64,000 bases of DNA from positions 1 to 64,000 of the forward strand of contig NZ_JBHYGG010000002.1 of the NCBI RefSeq assembly GCF_051859125.1, in the 5' to 3' direction. Positions 37,440 through 45,581 of this stretch are shown piece after piece. Source of the DNA: Gemmata sp051859125 (GTDB lineage Bacteria > Planctomycetota > Planctomycetia > Gemmatales > Gemmataceae). A program made the translations under genes and the position numbers. Position 1 is the first letter of the stretch, and each line of letters opens with the position of its first letter. The notes below the pieces were generated by a model. The model was not told the DNA's origin. It did no database searches and saw nothing but the letters and a program-made list of their open reading frames with translations.

Positions 37440-40175
37440 GTGGACGTCCCCTTTCGACTGACGCGGCGCGACGCACCCGCACCGGCCGATGCGTTCCTGC
37501 TGCTCGCAACCGACGCGAGGGAGTTGGCGATGGCGTGCGCCTGTTTGGGTGCGAACGTGCCGGCTGTGTTCGCGGTCCGCGGCGGGTTCGTGCTGGTGCC
37601 GCCCGCGGGCCACGACGCGCGCCACGTTCCCGGCGCGATCGCCCTGCGGCGATTGATGGGCGACCTGCTGATCCCCGCCGACGCGGAACTGGTACCAGCG
37701 CTGCTCCCCGACGAGGCGGCCGCACTCACGCAGGCCCGCGGCCTCGTCGTACTTCCCGGCGGTGAGGTGCTGGCGTTCGACCCGCAACCGCTGCGCGTCA
37801 CGCAGTGGCTGCGGCCGGTCGTTGTCCGGCGCGACGACTGGCAACCGTTCCCGCCCCGACCGCTCCGCCCCGACACGCTCACCGTGATCGAGCGCCCCGC
37901 CCCGCCCGCGGGGTTGATGGATGCGCTCGGTGCGGGCGCGCCCGACGACGCGGAACCGCTCGGCACCGGGTCGGGACAGGGCATCCCCGACGACGCGCGA
38001 CCTCCGGGTGCGAACTCGGCGATGACCCGGTTCACCGCGAGCGGCAAGCTCGCCGTCGGCGGGTTCCTCGCATGGGTCGGGCGGCAACTCGGTTCGGCCG
38101 GTCTCGCGAAACTCGGCGGCGACTTGGCCCGGAGGGCGCTCGAAGCGGTCCCGCGGCTCAGCGAGAAGGTGCTCGGCGACCAGGAGGCGGCGCTCCGCGA
38201 GGTGCTGCGTCAGCTCCAATCGGGCGACATCGAGAAGGGGCTCCGCCGCGCGCCGGCCGCGGTCGCCGACCCGAACCAGCCGGCCCGCGTCGGAACGAAC
38301 GCCCACCTCGGCAACCGCGACCCGCGGTACTCCCTCCGCGACCTGATCGGCTCCGGCGGCGGCCCCGCGACGGCGTGGCTCGGCGGCGGCGACGTGTGGA
38401 ACGAACTCGCGAAGGTGTACCGGCAGCTCGCGGAGGACGCCACGAGGCGCGGCGACTTCCGCCGGGCCGCGTACATCTACGGGGTGCTGCTCCGCGACCT
38501 CCGCAGTGCCGCGAACGTGCTCCTCGCCGGCGGCCTGTGCCGCGACGCCGCCCTGCTCTTCCGCGACCGGCTGAACGACCCGCTTGCCGCGGCGGACGCC
38601 TTCGAGCGGGCCGGCGACACCGACGAGGCGGTACGGCTGTACGAGGCGTACGAGCACTTCGAGCGGGCCGCGGACCTGCTCCTGCGGATCGGCGACGAGG
38701 CCCGTGCGCTCCTCTTCCACACCCGTGCCGCCGAACAACTCGCCCGCCGCGGGCACTTCCTCGCCGCCGGCCTCCTGATGCGGAACCGGGCCGGCCGCCG
38801 CGACCTCGCGCTCTCCTACTTCCGCCGCGGCTGGGAGGGTATCACCGCCGAGAACGTGACGTGCGGCGAGCGGTTGATCGACGAGCACCTCGCCGCCGAC
38901 GACCTGCCCGCCACGAAGGCGTTGCTCGCCGAAGCCGAGGCTGTTCTCGCCGACCGACCGAGCGACACCGGCCGGTTCTTCAACTACGCGATCGGCGTCG
39001 GGAAGGACTTCCTCCCGGCCGAACTGCGCGACGACATCTCCGATCATGTGCGACTGATGTTCGCGGCGCACCTTCGCGCGGCCGGCAGAGGTCACGAGGG
39101 CTCGCGACTCGCGAACGAACTGTTCGGGCACAACCCGGTGTGGTCCGGTCCGGTGGTGCGCGACGCGGGCTTCGCCGTCCGCGAGAAGGACCGCCGCCCC
39201 GTGCCGCCGGCCGCACCGTCGCACCCGCCGCCCGTGAAGCTCGCGAGCGGCACCGTGACCGCCGTGGCCGTCGCCCGCGGCACGTTCGACATCGTCGTCG
39301 CGACCACCGAAGCGATCGTGATGTGGCGCGTCAACGAGGGCCGAGTTGTGCCGCTCGGTGACGAGGGGGATCACCCCGCCACCGCGCTGTCGGTCGGTGC
39401 CCAAGGGCAGGTCGTGTTCGCTCTCCGAGAGCTGGGCGACGCGGTCAAACTCACGTCGTTCAGGGCGGACGGCACCTCCTCGTTCACGCGAATCTCTGAA
39501 ACGACCGAGGAGATCGGGGGTGACTATCACCTCCAGCCTTCGGTCACCGGGCCGCCTTCGAGTTACGGACTGGTGCTCGCGGGGGCGTCTCAGCGGTGTT
39601 GCTTCAGCAGCCTCGTGATGGTTCCTGGAACTCAACACCCATTTCGCGCCGACGGCCCGCGGACTTGTCTCCTCGTGGAAGCACCGGGCGGAGCCGCCTG
39701 GGACTGGTCGGACGGATCGATTCACCACCTGAACCACGGCTCATCGCCGCCTGATGAGACACAGTGGGTCGAACCCTGGAAACCTGCCCACGGGGACGAA
39801 ACCCTGCCGGCCCCGTGCATCGACTGGCTGACCCCGGAGCCGGGAACGCTCGAAGTCACTGGGATCGACGCGGAAGGGTTCCTGCGGTGGGCTGAGTTTC
39901 GTGTGAACGACCCCGCAAAGCCGACGAAGCGTCATGCAATCGCACCCAGCGAGGATTACATTGCGGCGTGCCTGACGGGGCCGGGGGCGGTCGCGGGGGT
40001 CACGCGGCAGAACGAGGTGCAGTGGTTCCGGCTCGTCGGCACGCGGCTCGACGTGGTCGCGTCGGTCAGGCTGAACGTGCCCACGCCGGTCGTCGCGCTC
40101 GTCGCCCGGCCCACCCACAACGAAGTCGTTGCGATCCTCGCCGACGGGTACGCGGTGCGGGTCGGCCGGCCGTAA
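37440..40175 (+). CDS. bpX6-like protein: helical repeats plus C-terminal propeller
   Basis: A 911-residue protein starting at GTG with GGGGAGGTGAAG upstream, three bases after the previous stop. Residues 1-160 form a distinct N-terminal domain (APADAFLLLATDARELAMACACLGANVPAVF). Residues 240-510 are TPR-like helical hairpins (YIYGVLLRDLRSAANVLLAGGLCRDAALLFRDRL, AADAFERAGDTDEAVRLYEAYEHFERAADLLLRIGDEA). Residues 600-911 are beta-propeller-like. This N-terminal domain, TPR and propeller order is that of the bpX6 component of MoxR-vWA-propeller systems. From about 39480 codon use becomes less GC-biased, as if this 3' part has a different history. Confidence 0.8.
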   Translation: MDVPFRLTRRDAPAPADAFLLLATDARELAMACACLGANVPAVFAVRGGFVLVPPAGHDARHVPGAIALRRLMGDLLIPADAELVPALLPDEAAALTQARGLVVLPGGEVLAFDPQPLRVTQWLRPVVVRRDDWQPFPPRPLRPDTLTVIERPAPPAGLMDALGAGAPDDAEPLGTGSGQGIPDDARPPGANSAMTRFTASGKLAVGGFLAWVGRQLGSAGLAKLGGDLARRALEAVPRLSEKVLGDQEAALREVLRQLQSGDIEKGLRRAPAAVADPNQPARVGTNAHLGNRDPRYSLRDLIGSGGGPATAWLGGGDVWNELAKVYRQLAEDATRRGDFRRAAYIYGVLLRDLRSAANVLLAGGLCRDAALLFRDRLNDPLAAADAFERAGDTDEAVRLYEAYEHFERAADLLLRIGDEARALLFHTRAAEQLARRGHFLAAGLLMRNRAGRRDLALSYFRRGWEGITAENVTCGERLIDEHLAADDLPATKALLAEAEAVLADRPSDTGRFFNYAIGVGKDFLPAELRDDISDHVRLMFAAHLRAAGRGHEGSRLANELFGHNPVWSGPVVRDAGFAVREKDRRPVPPAAPSHPPPVKLASGTVTAVAVARGTFDIVVATTEAIVMWRVNEGRVVPLGDEGDHPATALSVGAQGQVVFALRELGDAVKLTSFRADGTSSFTRISETTEEIGGDYHLQPSVTGPPSSYGLVLAGASQRCCFSSLVMVPGTQHPFRADGPRTCLLVEAPGGAAWDWSDGSIHHLNHGSSPPDETQWVEPWKPAHGDETLPAPCIDWLTPEPGTLEVTGIDAEGFLRWAEFRVNDPAKPTKRHAIAPSEDYIAACLTGPGAVAGVTRQNEVQWFRLVGTRLDVVASVRLNVPTPVVALVARPTHNEVVAILADGYAVRVGRP

Positions 40176-40264
40176 GTGCGGGGGGCCGGCACGCCGGTTG
40201 CATAGGGTACGCGGAGCGCCTGGGCATTCGGACGTCCAGGGTTCTCCCGCAGACCGGAGCTATC

Positions 40265-40522
40265 ATGACGACCACCGCACGCGCCCTTGCCGACCAGGTG
40301 CGTGAGGCGCGCCGGAGCGCCTGGAGCAAGAGCGATCACGCTACCGCCATCGTGCAGACCGAGCAGCTCAACCCGGAGGACACCAAGGTCGTTCGGCAAA
40401 TCGTTGCCGACGCCGGGTACCAGGGCGAGGAGCTGGAACAGATGGTGAAGCAGGTTTCCGATCTGGTGATCGGCACCGTCGAGGCGCTCGCCGATGACAT
40501 GCCCGCGACCGGTGGCGACTGA
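40265..40522 (+). CDS. Small helical protein of unknown function
   Basis: An 85-residue protein starting MTTTARALADQVREARRSAWSK with CGGAG upstream. It contains helical charged stretches (KVVRQIVADAGYQGEELEQMVKQVSDLVIGTVEALADD) and no known motif. It lies 90 bases after the bpX6-like gene and may still be part of that operon, although its codon use is closer to the average of the region. Small soluble helical proteins of this kind can be regulators or structural partners, but nothing here decides. Confidence 0.62.
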   Translation: MTTTARALADQVREARRSAWSKSDHATAIVQTEQLNPEDTKVVRQIVADAGYQGEELEQMVKQVSDLVIGTVEALADDMPATGGD

Positions 40523-40573
40523 ACGAACACGGGGCAGGTTCTGACACCTGCCCCGGCGGTCACGTCATCGAAC

Positions 40574-40819
40574 TCAACTCACCCCGGCGTTCTTCTGGGG
40601 TGACTCTCCACTTTCATGAGCCCGAGCTGCGGCGGCCTGGACCCGGGCGTGAATGTCTTGGTGGTCGCCGATCACCTGCACCCGGCGGCCGTCCGGCGAG
40701 ATGACCGTTGCGGTCCCGGGCCGCGGGCCGGGCACCACGGCGGTCTGCGCGTCGGCGTCGATCATCACGTCGCACTTTGGGTTCTCGGCGTCTTCCAACC
40801 GCAACTGGGGCGCTGCCAT
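40574..40819 (-). CDS. Small protein of unknown function
   Basis: An 81-residue protein on the minus strand, MAAPQLRLEDAENPKCDVM, preceded by an AGGAGACA ribosome-binding site. It contains a small beta-rich core (TATVISPDGRRVQVIGDHQDIHARVQAAAARAHE) similar in feel to short phage-tail or cystatin-like beta domains, but no family is recognised. It is convergent with the 85-residue gene and is transcribed downstream of the EEP-fold gene. Confidence 0.6.
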   Translation of the reverse strand: MAAPQLRLEDAENPKCDVMIDADAQTAVVPGPRPGTATVISPDGRRVQVIGDHQDIHARVQAAAARAHESGESPQKNAGVS

Positions 40820-40877
40820 GACTGTCTCCTGAGGGGAAGAACAGCCGTGAGCAGGCAAATGGTGTGCCCCGGGACGA

Positions 40878-42017
40878 CTACGGTGCGACCTTGAGCGTCA
40901 CCATCACCGGGAAGTGGTCGCTGAACCCGCGGCCGACGGCGTTGTCGTTCGCCGAGCCGAACCGCCACGGCCGCCGGCCCTTCGACCCGGCCCGGATCAG
41001 CCCGTCGGTCGGCACCTGCACCGAGTCCACCACGCAGCCCCAACCGGTTGTGTCGATCAACCCCGGCGACACGACGATGTGGTCGTAGATCAGCGGCTTG
41101 CTGTAGTAGTGCGTCCCGAACTCCTCCGGCGACTTGCCCGAGAGCAGCCCGAGCAGCACCGGTGGGTTCGCGTCGGCCGTCACCAACTTCGGGTCGGCGA
41201 CGACGTGCAGCGTCTTCGCAACGGAGTCCGAATCGGGCGTGTCGTTGAAGTCCCCGCACACGAGGAAGTCGACCCTCGGGTTCTCCTTCAGCTCGCGGCA
41301 GAACTCGTCGTAGATCGTTTGGGCGTACCCGTCGCGGCCGGTCCCCTCCTTGCCGGTCCCCTTGTCGGTGAGCTGCGAGGTCCAGTGCGACGCGACCAAG
41401 GACAAGTTCTTTCCGTTTACCGTGACGGTCGCCTCCAGGATGCGCCGCCGGCTGCCGAGGAGCCGCCCGCCGCTGAGGGGGTACCGCGAGATGACGCACG
41501 GGGCGATGTGCCGGCCCGAGTCCAGCTCCTTCATGATCACCTGGTCGTACTTCGCGGCGTCGGCCGGGAGGCCGGCGTTGAGCGCCTGTTGGAGCAGTTC
41601 CGCGGCCCGGTAGCTCTCGATCTCGTTGCCGACGATGACGTCCGGGCCGATCCCGCCGTTCTGCTTGAGGAGCCACGCGGCGAGCTTGTGGTACTTCGCC
41701 ACCCGGTCCTCGGGCTTGAGGATGAACCAGGCGTCGTACTCCTCATCGACCTGTCGCCGGTTGTTGTCCACGTCGTCGAACAGGTTCTCCATGTTCCAGT
41801 GGCACAGGAGGACGGTCTTCGAGCCCTCGGGGAACGAGCCGCTCTCGTGCGGCGGCGGGGCGTGCTGCCGGTCGCGGGCGCAGTTGACCCCGAGGAGCAC
41901 GAGGCCCGCGAACGCCGCGATGACGGCGAGCGCGGCCCGGGCCTTCCACGGCAGCTTCAGGAACGCGGCGAGTGCCTGCTGGGCGGCCTGCGAGTTGCGG
42001 TCCGAGTTCCTCGCCAT
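40878..42017 (-). CDS. Membrane-anchored endonuclease/exonuclease/phosphatase-family protein
   Basis: A 379-residue protein with an N-terminal membrane helix (about 25-45: ARAALAVIAAFAGLVLLGVN) and a DNase-I-like catalytic domain facing outward. The EEP markers are present: LLCHWNMENLF (Asn), VIVGNEIES (metal-binding Glu), LVASHWTSQL (His), FLVCGDFNDTPDS (Asp/Asn) and GFSDHFPVMVTL (catalytic Asp-His). Members of this fold cleave nucleic acids or phosphoinositol/sphingomyelin-type lipids; which one is not decidable here. The ATG at 42017 is chosen for its GGAGCGACTC ribosome-binding site over an upstream in-frame ATG. Confidence 0.9.
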   Translation of the reverse strand: MARNSDRNSQAAQQALAAFLKLPWKARAALAVIAAFAGLVLLGVNCARDRQHAPPPHESGSFPEGSKTVLLCHWNMENLFDDVDNNRRQVDEEYDAWFILKPEDRVAKYHKLAAWLLKQNGGIGPDVIVGNEIESYRAAELLQQALNAGLPADAAKYDQVIMKELDSGRHIAPCVISRYPLSGGRLLGSRRRILEATVTVNGKNLSLVASHWTSQLTDKGTGKEGTGRDGYAQTIYDEFCRELKENPRVDFLVCGDFNDTPDSDSVAKTLHVVADPKLVTADANPPVLLGLLSGKSPEEFGTHYYSKPLIYDHIVVSPGLIDTTGWGCVVDSVQVPTDGLIRAGSKGRRPWRFGSANDNAVGRGFSDHFPVMVTLKVAP

Positions 42018-42172
42018 GAGTCGCTCCACGTGTAATTCTCCCGAGTCCCTGGGTCGTGCGGCCCCCACAGCTTACCGGGTTCCTGGTCCCGTTTCGAGTT
42101 CGACTGGACACCCCGGCCGCGGACGCTATGCCTGCGTCCCAAGATCGGACCCACACTGGCGGAGGGGCGGCG

Positions 42173-42721
42173 ATGCGCACACTGGTGCAGGCGGGGGTCG
42201 TGGCGGCGGCGGGCGCGGCGGGCGTCGCGGCGGCCCTGTTCTTCTTCGCCCCGCCCCGGCAGGCCGGGGCCGCGTCCAACGACCGGTACCAGGACATGAT
42301 CATGGCCACCGGGGCCGTGACCGTGAACCCGAAGATCCAGACCGACGGCGTGTGGCTCCTCGACTACAAGGCCGGGAAGCTCCTCGGCACCGTCATCGAC
42401 CGCAACCAGGGCAAGATCGTCGGCTGGGCCGAGGTCGACCTCGCCACCGAGTTCGGCCTCCAGGCCCGCGCCGACGTCCACTTCATGATGACCACCGGGT
42501 ACATCACCCAGGGCCAGTCGGCGCTGTACCTCGCGGAGACCACGACCGGCCAGTTCGGCGTGTTCACGATGGGGCCGGGGCAGAACAACATGGGCGTTGC
42601 GATCCGCCGGCACGACATGACCAAGTTCCGCCAGGCCGCCGGCCAGCCGGCACCCGGTCTGCCCGGCGGCGCGCAGCCGGCCGCCCAGGGCGGCCCGATT
42701 CTCCCGCAGATCCAGCCGTAA
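42173..42721 (+). CDS. Exported protein of unknown function
   Basis: A 182-residue protein with a signal peptide or anchor (TLVQAGVVAAAGAAGVAAALFFFA) and GGAGGGGCGG upstream of the ATG. The mature part shows NPKIQTDGVWLLDYKAGKLLGTVIDRNQGKIVGWAEVDLATEF, a repeated strand pattern (GVWLLDYK, ALYLAETTTGQFGVFTM) like small beta-propeller blades seen in planctomycete exported proteins. The C-terminus is Gly/Pro/Ala-rich. No function can be given. It is divergent from the EEP gene and 65 bases upstream of the amidohydrolase gene. Confidence 0.72.
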   Translation: MRTLVQAGVVAAAGAAGVAAALFFFAPPRQAGAASNDRYQDMIMATGAVTVNPKIQTDGVWLLDYKAGKLLGTVIDRNQGKIVGWAEVDLATEFGLQARADVHFMMTTGYITQGQSALYLAETTTGQFGVFTMGPGQNNMGVAIRRHDMTKFRQAAGQPAPGLPGGAQPAAQGGPILPQIQP

Positions 42722-42786
42722 CCGCTCGACGCTGGAACCGTTAATACACTGACCCGGTCGCCCACGCGCCCGAGCCGGGTCAGCCG

Positions 42787-43623
42787 ATGATCGACGTCCA
42801 CGTCCACGCCGTGCCGCCGAACCTCCCCGGGACGGGGCCGCTCGCGCCGCTGCTCCGCCAGCCGCCCGCGGTCGTCGCCGCCGAGTTGCGGCGCGAGATG
42901 CAGACCAGCGGCACCACGCTCGCCTTCGCGATGGGGGCGTGGGACTGCGGCGACGACGACCCACTCGGCATCAACCTCACCCTCGAAATCGCCCAGCAGG
43001 TTCCGGGGCTCCGGGCCGTCGGCGTCGCCGACCCGACCCGCACCGACGCGGCCCACTTCCTCCGCGTCGAGGAGCTGCTCGCCGCCGGCCGCGTCGTCGC
43101 CCTCAAGGGCTACCTCGGCTACCTCCACTTCGAGCCGGCGCACCCGAACTACCGCCGGTACTACGAACTGGCCGGGAAGTACAAGGTGCCGGTGATGTTC
43201 CACACCGGCGACACGTATTCCCCCAGGGCGAAGCTCAAGTTCGCGCACCCGCTCGGCGTGGACGAGGTCGCCGTCGACCACCCGGACACGCGGTTCCTGA
43301 TGTGCCACGTCGGCAACCCGTGGACGCTCGACGCGGCCGAGGTGATCTACAAGAACATCAACGTGTGGGCCGACCTGTCGGGGCTCATGGTCGGCACCGA
43401 CGAGGTGTTCGCGTCCGACGAGGGCCGCGAGGCGGCGGCGGAACTGAGTCACGTGGTCCAGCGGGCGATTCGGTACTCGGAGCGCCCGAACCGGTTCGTG
43501 TACGGCACCGACTGGCCGCTCGCCCCGATGACCGCGTACCGCGACTTCGTCTTCGAGGCGATCCCCGCCGAGTACCACGAGCAGGTCTTCGAGGCCAACG
43601 CCCGCCTCCTGTTCCGCGTCTGA
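42787..43623 (+). CDS. Amidohydrolase family protein (amidohydro_2 type)
   Basis: A 278-residue TIM-barrel metal hydrolase. The N-terminal metal motif is MIDVHVHAVPPN (HxH), followed by VALKGYLGYLHFEPAHPNY (the lysine region), KVPVMFHTGDTYS and HPDTRFLMCHVGNPW for the middle histidines, and YGTDWPLAPM for the catalytic aspartate. This set is that of the ACMSD/uronate-isomerase-like branch, which decarboxylates or hydrolyses aromatic or cyclic acids. Substrate not predictable. It appears to be co-transcribed with the exported protein upstream. Confidence 0.9.
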   Translation: MIDVHVHAVPPNLPGTGPLAPLLRQPPAVVAAELRREMQTSGTTLAFAMGAWDCGDDDPLGINLTLEIAQQVPGLRAVGVADPTRTDAAHFLRVEELLAAGRVVALKGYLGYLHFEPAHPNYRRYYELAGKYKVPVMFHTGDTYSPRAKLKFAHPLGVDEVAVDHPDTRFLMCHVGNPWTLDAAEVIYKNINVWADLSGLMVGTDEVFASDEGREAAAELSHVVQRAIRYSERPNRFVYGTDWPLAPMTAYRDFVFEAIPAEYHEQVFEANARLLFRV

Positions 43624-43905
43624 GCGGAGAAATGATTCCGGACGACTGGCACACCCCATGTCCGGAACCATATTCCCTGTCCGGAAGAATGATCATTCGA
43701 GCAATTTTCGCCTGCACATGAATCTGCAAGATATTCCTGCGGTTGTATTTAAGCGACGCACGCGGTCACGATACGCGAGTTCCTTTATTGGTCCTAATCC
43801 GAATCATGTGACGGCTCAATTGATCCGAGCCCGAACCGGTGACGAAAGGGGCGTGTCCTCCGCGGTAGACTCACCGTCAGTTTCACGATCGTAAGGAGGA
43901 TACCC
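43624..43905. other. AT-rich intergenic region with repeated CCGGA motifs
   Basis: No gene seen. Three copies of an 8-9 base site occur close together: ATTCCGGAC at 43635 (inverted), TGTCCGGAA at 43659 and TGTCCGGAA at 43678, the last two spaced 19 bases apart. The centre (43690-43830) is AT-rich. This could be an operator region for the gene at 43906 or foreign DNA. Confidence 0.4.
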
Positions 43906-44643
43906 GTGCCGAAGCTGAACCAGATCAACGCCGTTGTCTCGGCCCGCAAGAACGAGGCCGAGAAGGCCGTCACCGAGTTGCACAAGGTGTCGCAGAAGGA
44001 GCAACTGTTCGTCGGCCGCGAGCGGATGTACCGCCCGCTCGACGAGCTGAACGGCCAGAAGCTCCCGCCCGAGAGCCAGCGGGTCCAGCAGCGGGTGGAC
44101 GACCTGATCCGCCAGGCCCGCGAGAAGTGGACCGAGCTGTGGAACCTGGTCCTCACGCAGGACACCGGGAACCAGTCGGCGCGGGCCGACATCGTCGTGG
44201 ACGGCAAGGTCGTCCTCGCCAACGTGCCGGTCACGTCGCTGCTGTTCCTCGACAAGCAGGTGAACGACCTGGAGACGTTCGTGTCGAAGCTCCCGACCCC
44301 GGACCCGGCCGAGGAGTGGAACCACGACCCGAGCACCGGCCTGCTGCGGAGCAAGGTGAGCGAGTCGCTGCGGACCAGCAAGGAGCCGACCGTCATCGTG
44401 AAGTACGCGGCGACCAAGGAGCACCCGGCTCAAACCGAACTCTTCACCAAGGACGTGCCGGTCGGGACGTGGACGCAGATCCTCTACAGCGGGAGCATCT
44501 CGGCGGACCGGAAGAACGCGATCCTGGCCCGGGTCCGCAAGCTCCAGGACGCGATCAAGGCCGCGAAGGAGCAGGCCAACCTCCTGGAGGTCGAGCGCCA
44601 GAAGGCCGGCGAGCCGCTCCTCGACTTCGTGTTCGGCGGGTAA
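43906..44643 (+). CDS. Conserved uncharacterised protein (DUF7873-like)
   Basis: A 245-residue protein starting at GTG with a full-consensus TAAGGAGGAT ribosome-binding site, unusually strong for this genome. The sequence KLNQINAVVSARKNEAEKAVTELHKVSQKEQLFVGRER, then TVDDLIRQAREKWTELWNLVLTQD-type helices and a central VDGKVVLANVPVTSLLFLDKQVNDLETFVSKLP block, match an uncharacterised family found in actinomycetes, their phages and some planctomycetes. The second half (HPAQTELFTKDVPVGTWTQIL) is also conserved. Function is unknown. The strong ribosome-binding site suggests high expression. Confidence 0.85.
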   Translation: MPKLNQINAVVSARKNEAEKAVTELHKVSQKEQLFVGRERMYRPLDELNGQKLPPESQRVQQRVDDLIRQAREKWTELWNLVLTQDTGNQSARADIVVDGKVVLANVPVTSLLFLDKQVNDLETFVSKLPTPDPAEEWNHDPSTGLLRSKVSESLRTSKEPTVIVKYAATKEHPAQTELFTKDVPVGTWTQILYSGSISADRKNAILARVRKLQDAIKAAKEQANLLEVERQKAGEPLLDFVFGG

Positions 44644-44722
44644 GAGCGCGTCGACAGGTCGCCCGTTGCAACGGGCGGCCTGTCTGCGTTATGTTGAGGT
44701 CATGGCCTCAGGAGAGATCGTC

Positions 44723-44923
44723 ATGCCGAACGAGCCGAGTCAACCGATCGATCGGTCACCCCAACCGATCCCCGTTCCGGCCGAGGTCGTCGAGTCCGCG
44801 CTCCGCGACTTTGACGAGGCCGAGGTCGTCGCGGCGATCCGCGAGATCCGCGCCGGCGGCGGGCGCAAGCTCGAAGAGTTCATCGGCGATCTGGAGCGGG
44901 CGGCGCGAGTGATGCCCGCGTAG
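44723..44923 (+). CDS. Small protein of unknown function
   Basis: A 66-residue protein, MPNEPSQPIDRSPQPIPVPAEV, chosen to start at 44723 because AGGAGAG lies eight bases upstream; an in-frame ATG at 44702 is an alternative. After a Pro-rich start the remainder is helical (VESALRDFDEAEVVAAIREIRAGGGRKLEEFIGDLERA). It follows the DUF7873-like gene by 79 bases and is followed at once by a long inverted-repeat element. No family recognised. Confidence 0.55.
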   Translation: MPNEPSQPIDRSPQPIPVPAEVVESALRDFDEAEVVAAIREIRAGGGRKLEEFIGDLERAARVMPA

Positions 44924-44931
44924 GAGAAAGC

Positions 44932-45113
44932 ACCCCTCACCCGCGACTCGAAGACTCGTCGCGACCTCTCCCCGCAGAGCCGGGGCGAGGTGGGGCACCT
45001 CGGCCCGATCCGACCTGAACCACTCGCGAAGATGACGAAACGCAGACTGACCCCACCTCGCCCCGGCTCTGCGGGGAGAGGTCGCCGCGAGTCTTCGAGC
45101 GGCGGGTGAGGGG
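44932..45113. repeat. Long inverted-repeat element, copy 2
   Basis: A 182-base element whose ends CACCCCTCACCCGC and GCGGGTGAGGGGC pair, with CGACTCGAAGACTCGTCGCGACC / GGTCGCCGCGAGTCTTCGAGC and TCTCCCCGCAGAGCCGGGGC / GCCCCGGCTCTGCGGGGAGA forming a nearly continuous stem of about 60 base pairs. The central loop (about 45000-45050) is unrelated to that of copy 1 at 19370. It lies directly after a small gene. Confidence 0.8.
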
Positions 45114-45227
45114 CAGAAGCTGTTCAATTTCACCCGCTCTCGTGTTGTCCGCTTCGGCGGTGATCGGCACTTTTCCTTGAACCTTTCTCCTCCGGCGCGC
45201 ATCATTACCTCCGCACAGGCGTGCAGG

Positions 45228-45293
45228 CTGAGGCTCCGGCTCAGGTTGACACAGGGGTGTCCGACAGTGTGGGTTCGAGTCCCACTCCCGCCA
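45228..45293 (+). pseudogene. Partial tRNA: anticodon-like arm, long variable arm, T-arm and 3' acceptor strand
   Basis: CTGAG-GCTCCGG-CTCAG (45228-45244) is a 5-base stem with a 7-base loop; GACAC/GTGTC (from 45248) would be a variable arm; GTGGG-TTCGAGT-CCCAC (45269-45285) is a perfect T-arm, followed by TCCCGCC and A. A matching 5' acceptor strand GGCGGGA and D-arm are not found upstream at normal distance. It looks like the 3' part of a decayed tRNA. Confidence 0.5.
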
Positions 45294-45304
45294 CTCGTAA
45301 CCAC

Positions 45305-45382
45305 GGCGGGGTAGCCCAACTGGTAGAGGCAGGCGTCCCGCTCGTCAGAATCAGACTCTCACGCCAGTTTCAAACCCGTGCC
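45305..45382 (+). pseudogene. Degenerate tRNA-like sequence
   Basis: GGCGGGG TA GCCCAACTGGTAGAGGCA is a well-formed 5' acceptor strand and D-arm. GGCGT (about 45332) pairs with ACGCC (45361) but encloses 24 instead of 7 bases. The T-arm is shortened (GTTTCAAAC) and the 3' strand CCGTGCC pairs only partly. It cannot be assigned an anticodon and is probably not a functional standard tRNA. Confidence 0.4.
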
Positions 45383-45424
45383 GAGGTGACTTCTCGACTG
45401 TCCGGCAACCTGCAACCTTGAAGT

Positions 45425-45544
45425 ACTGGTTCGATTCCAGTCCCCCACGCTCCGTTCGCGCTCAACCTGTGGGGGTGGTCTAACGGCAAGACGCGGGGTT
45501 ACTGAGGCTGAACGCCGGCGACCGGATCATTGTGGTCACTCCCT
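45425..45544 (+). pseudogene. tRNA-like pair with 3' part upstream of 5' part
   Basis: ACTGG-TTCGATT-CCAGT (45425-45441) is a perfect T-arm followed by acceptor strand CCCCCAC (45442-45448). Its exact complement GTGGGGG occurs 20 bases downstream (45469-45475), leading into a good D-arm GTCT-AACGGCA-AGAC (45478-45492). So the two matching halves are in reversed order, as between neighbouring units of a tRNA array or a permuted gene. The downstream unit has only a poor T-arm and 3' strand (ACTCCCT near 45538). Confidence 0.45.
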
Positions 45545-45581
45545 GAGACGGCACACCGAAACCGAACCGGTTTTGGACCAA

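Noticed and set aside
34065..39737. A 1890-codon open frame antisense to the MoxR/bpX operon
   Set aside because: It is Arg/Gly/Pro/His-rich low-complexity translation caused by very high G+C, has no domains, and lies opposite well-supported coupled genes.
19370..45113. CRISPR-like repeats
   Set aside because: The repeats found are inverted, dispersed and of different sizes, with no regular spacers or cas genes.
45425..45544. A permuted (two-piece) tmRNA gene
   Set aside because: The reversed order of acceptor halves recalls permuted ssrA, but the 5' unit has a true tRNA D-arm (GTCTAACGGCAAGAC), and no tag-coding region or alanine-type G-U pair is visible.
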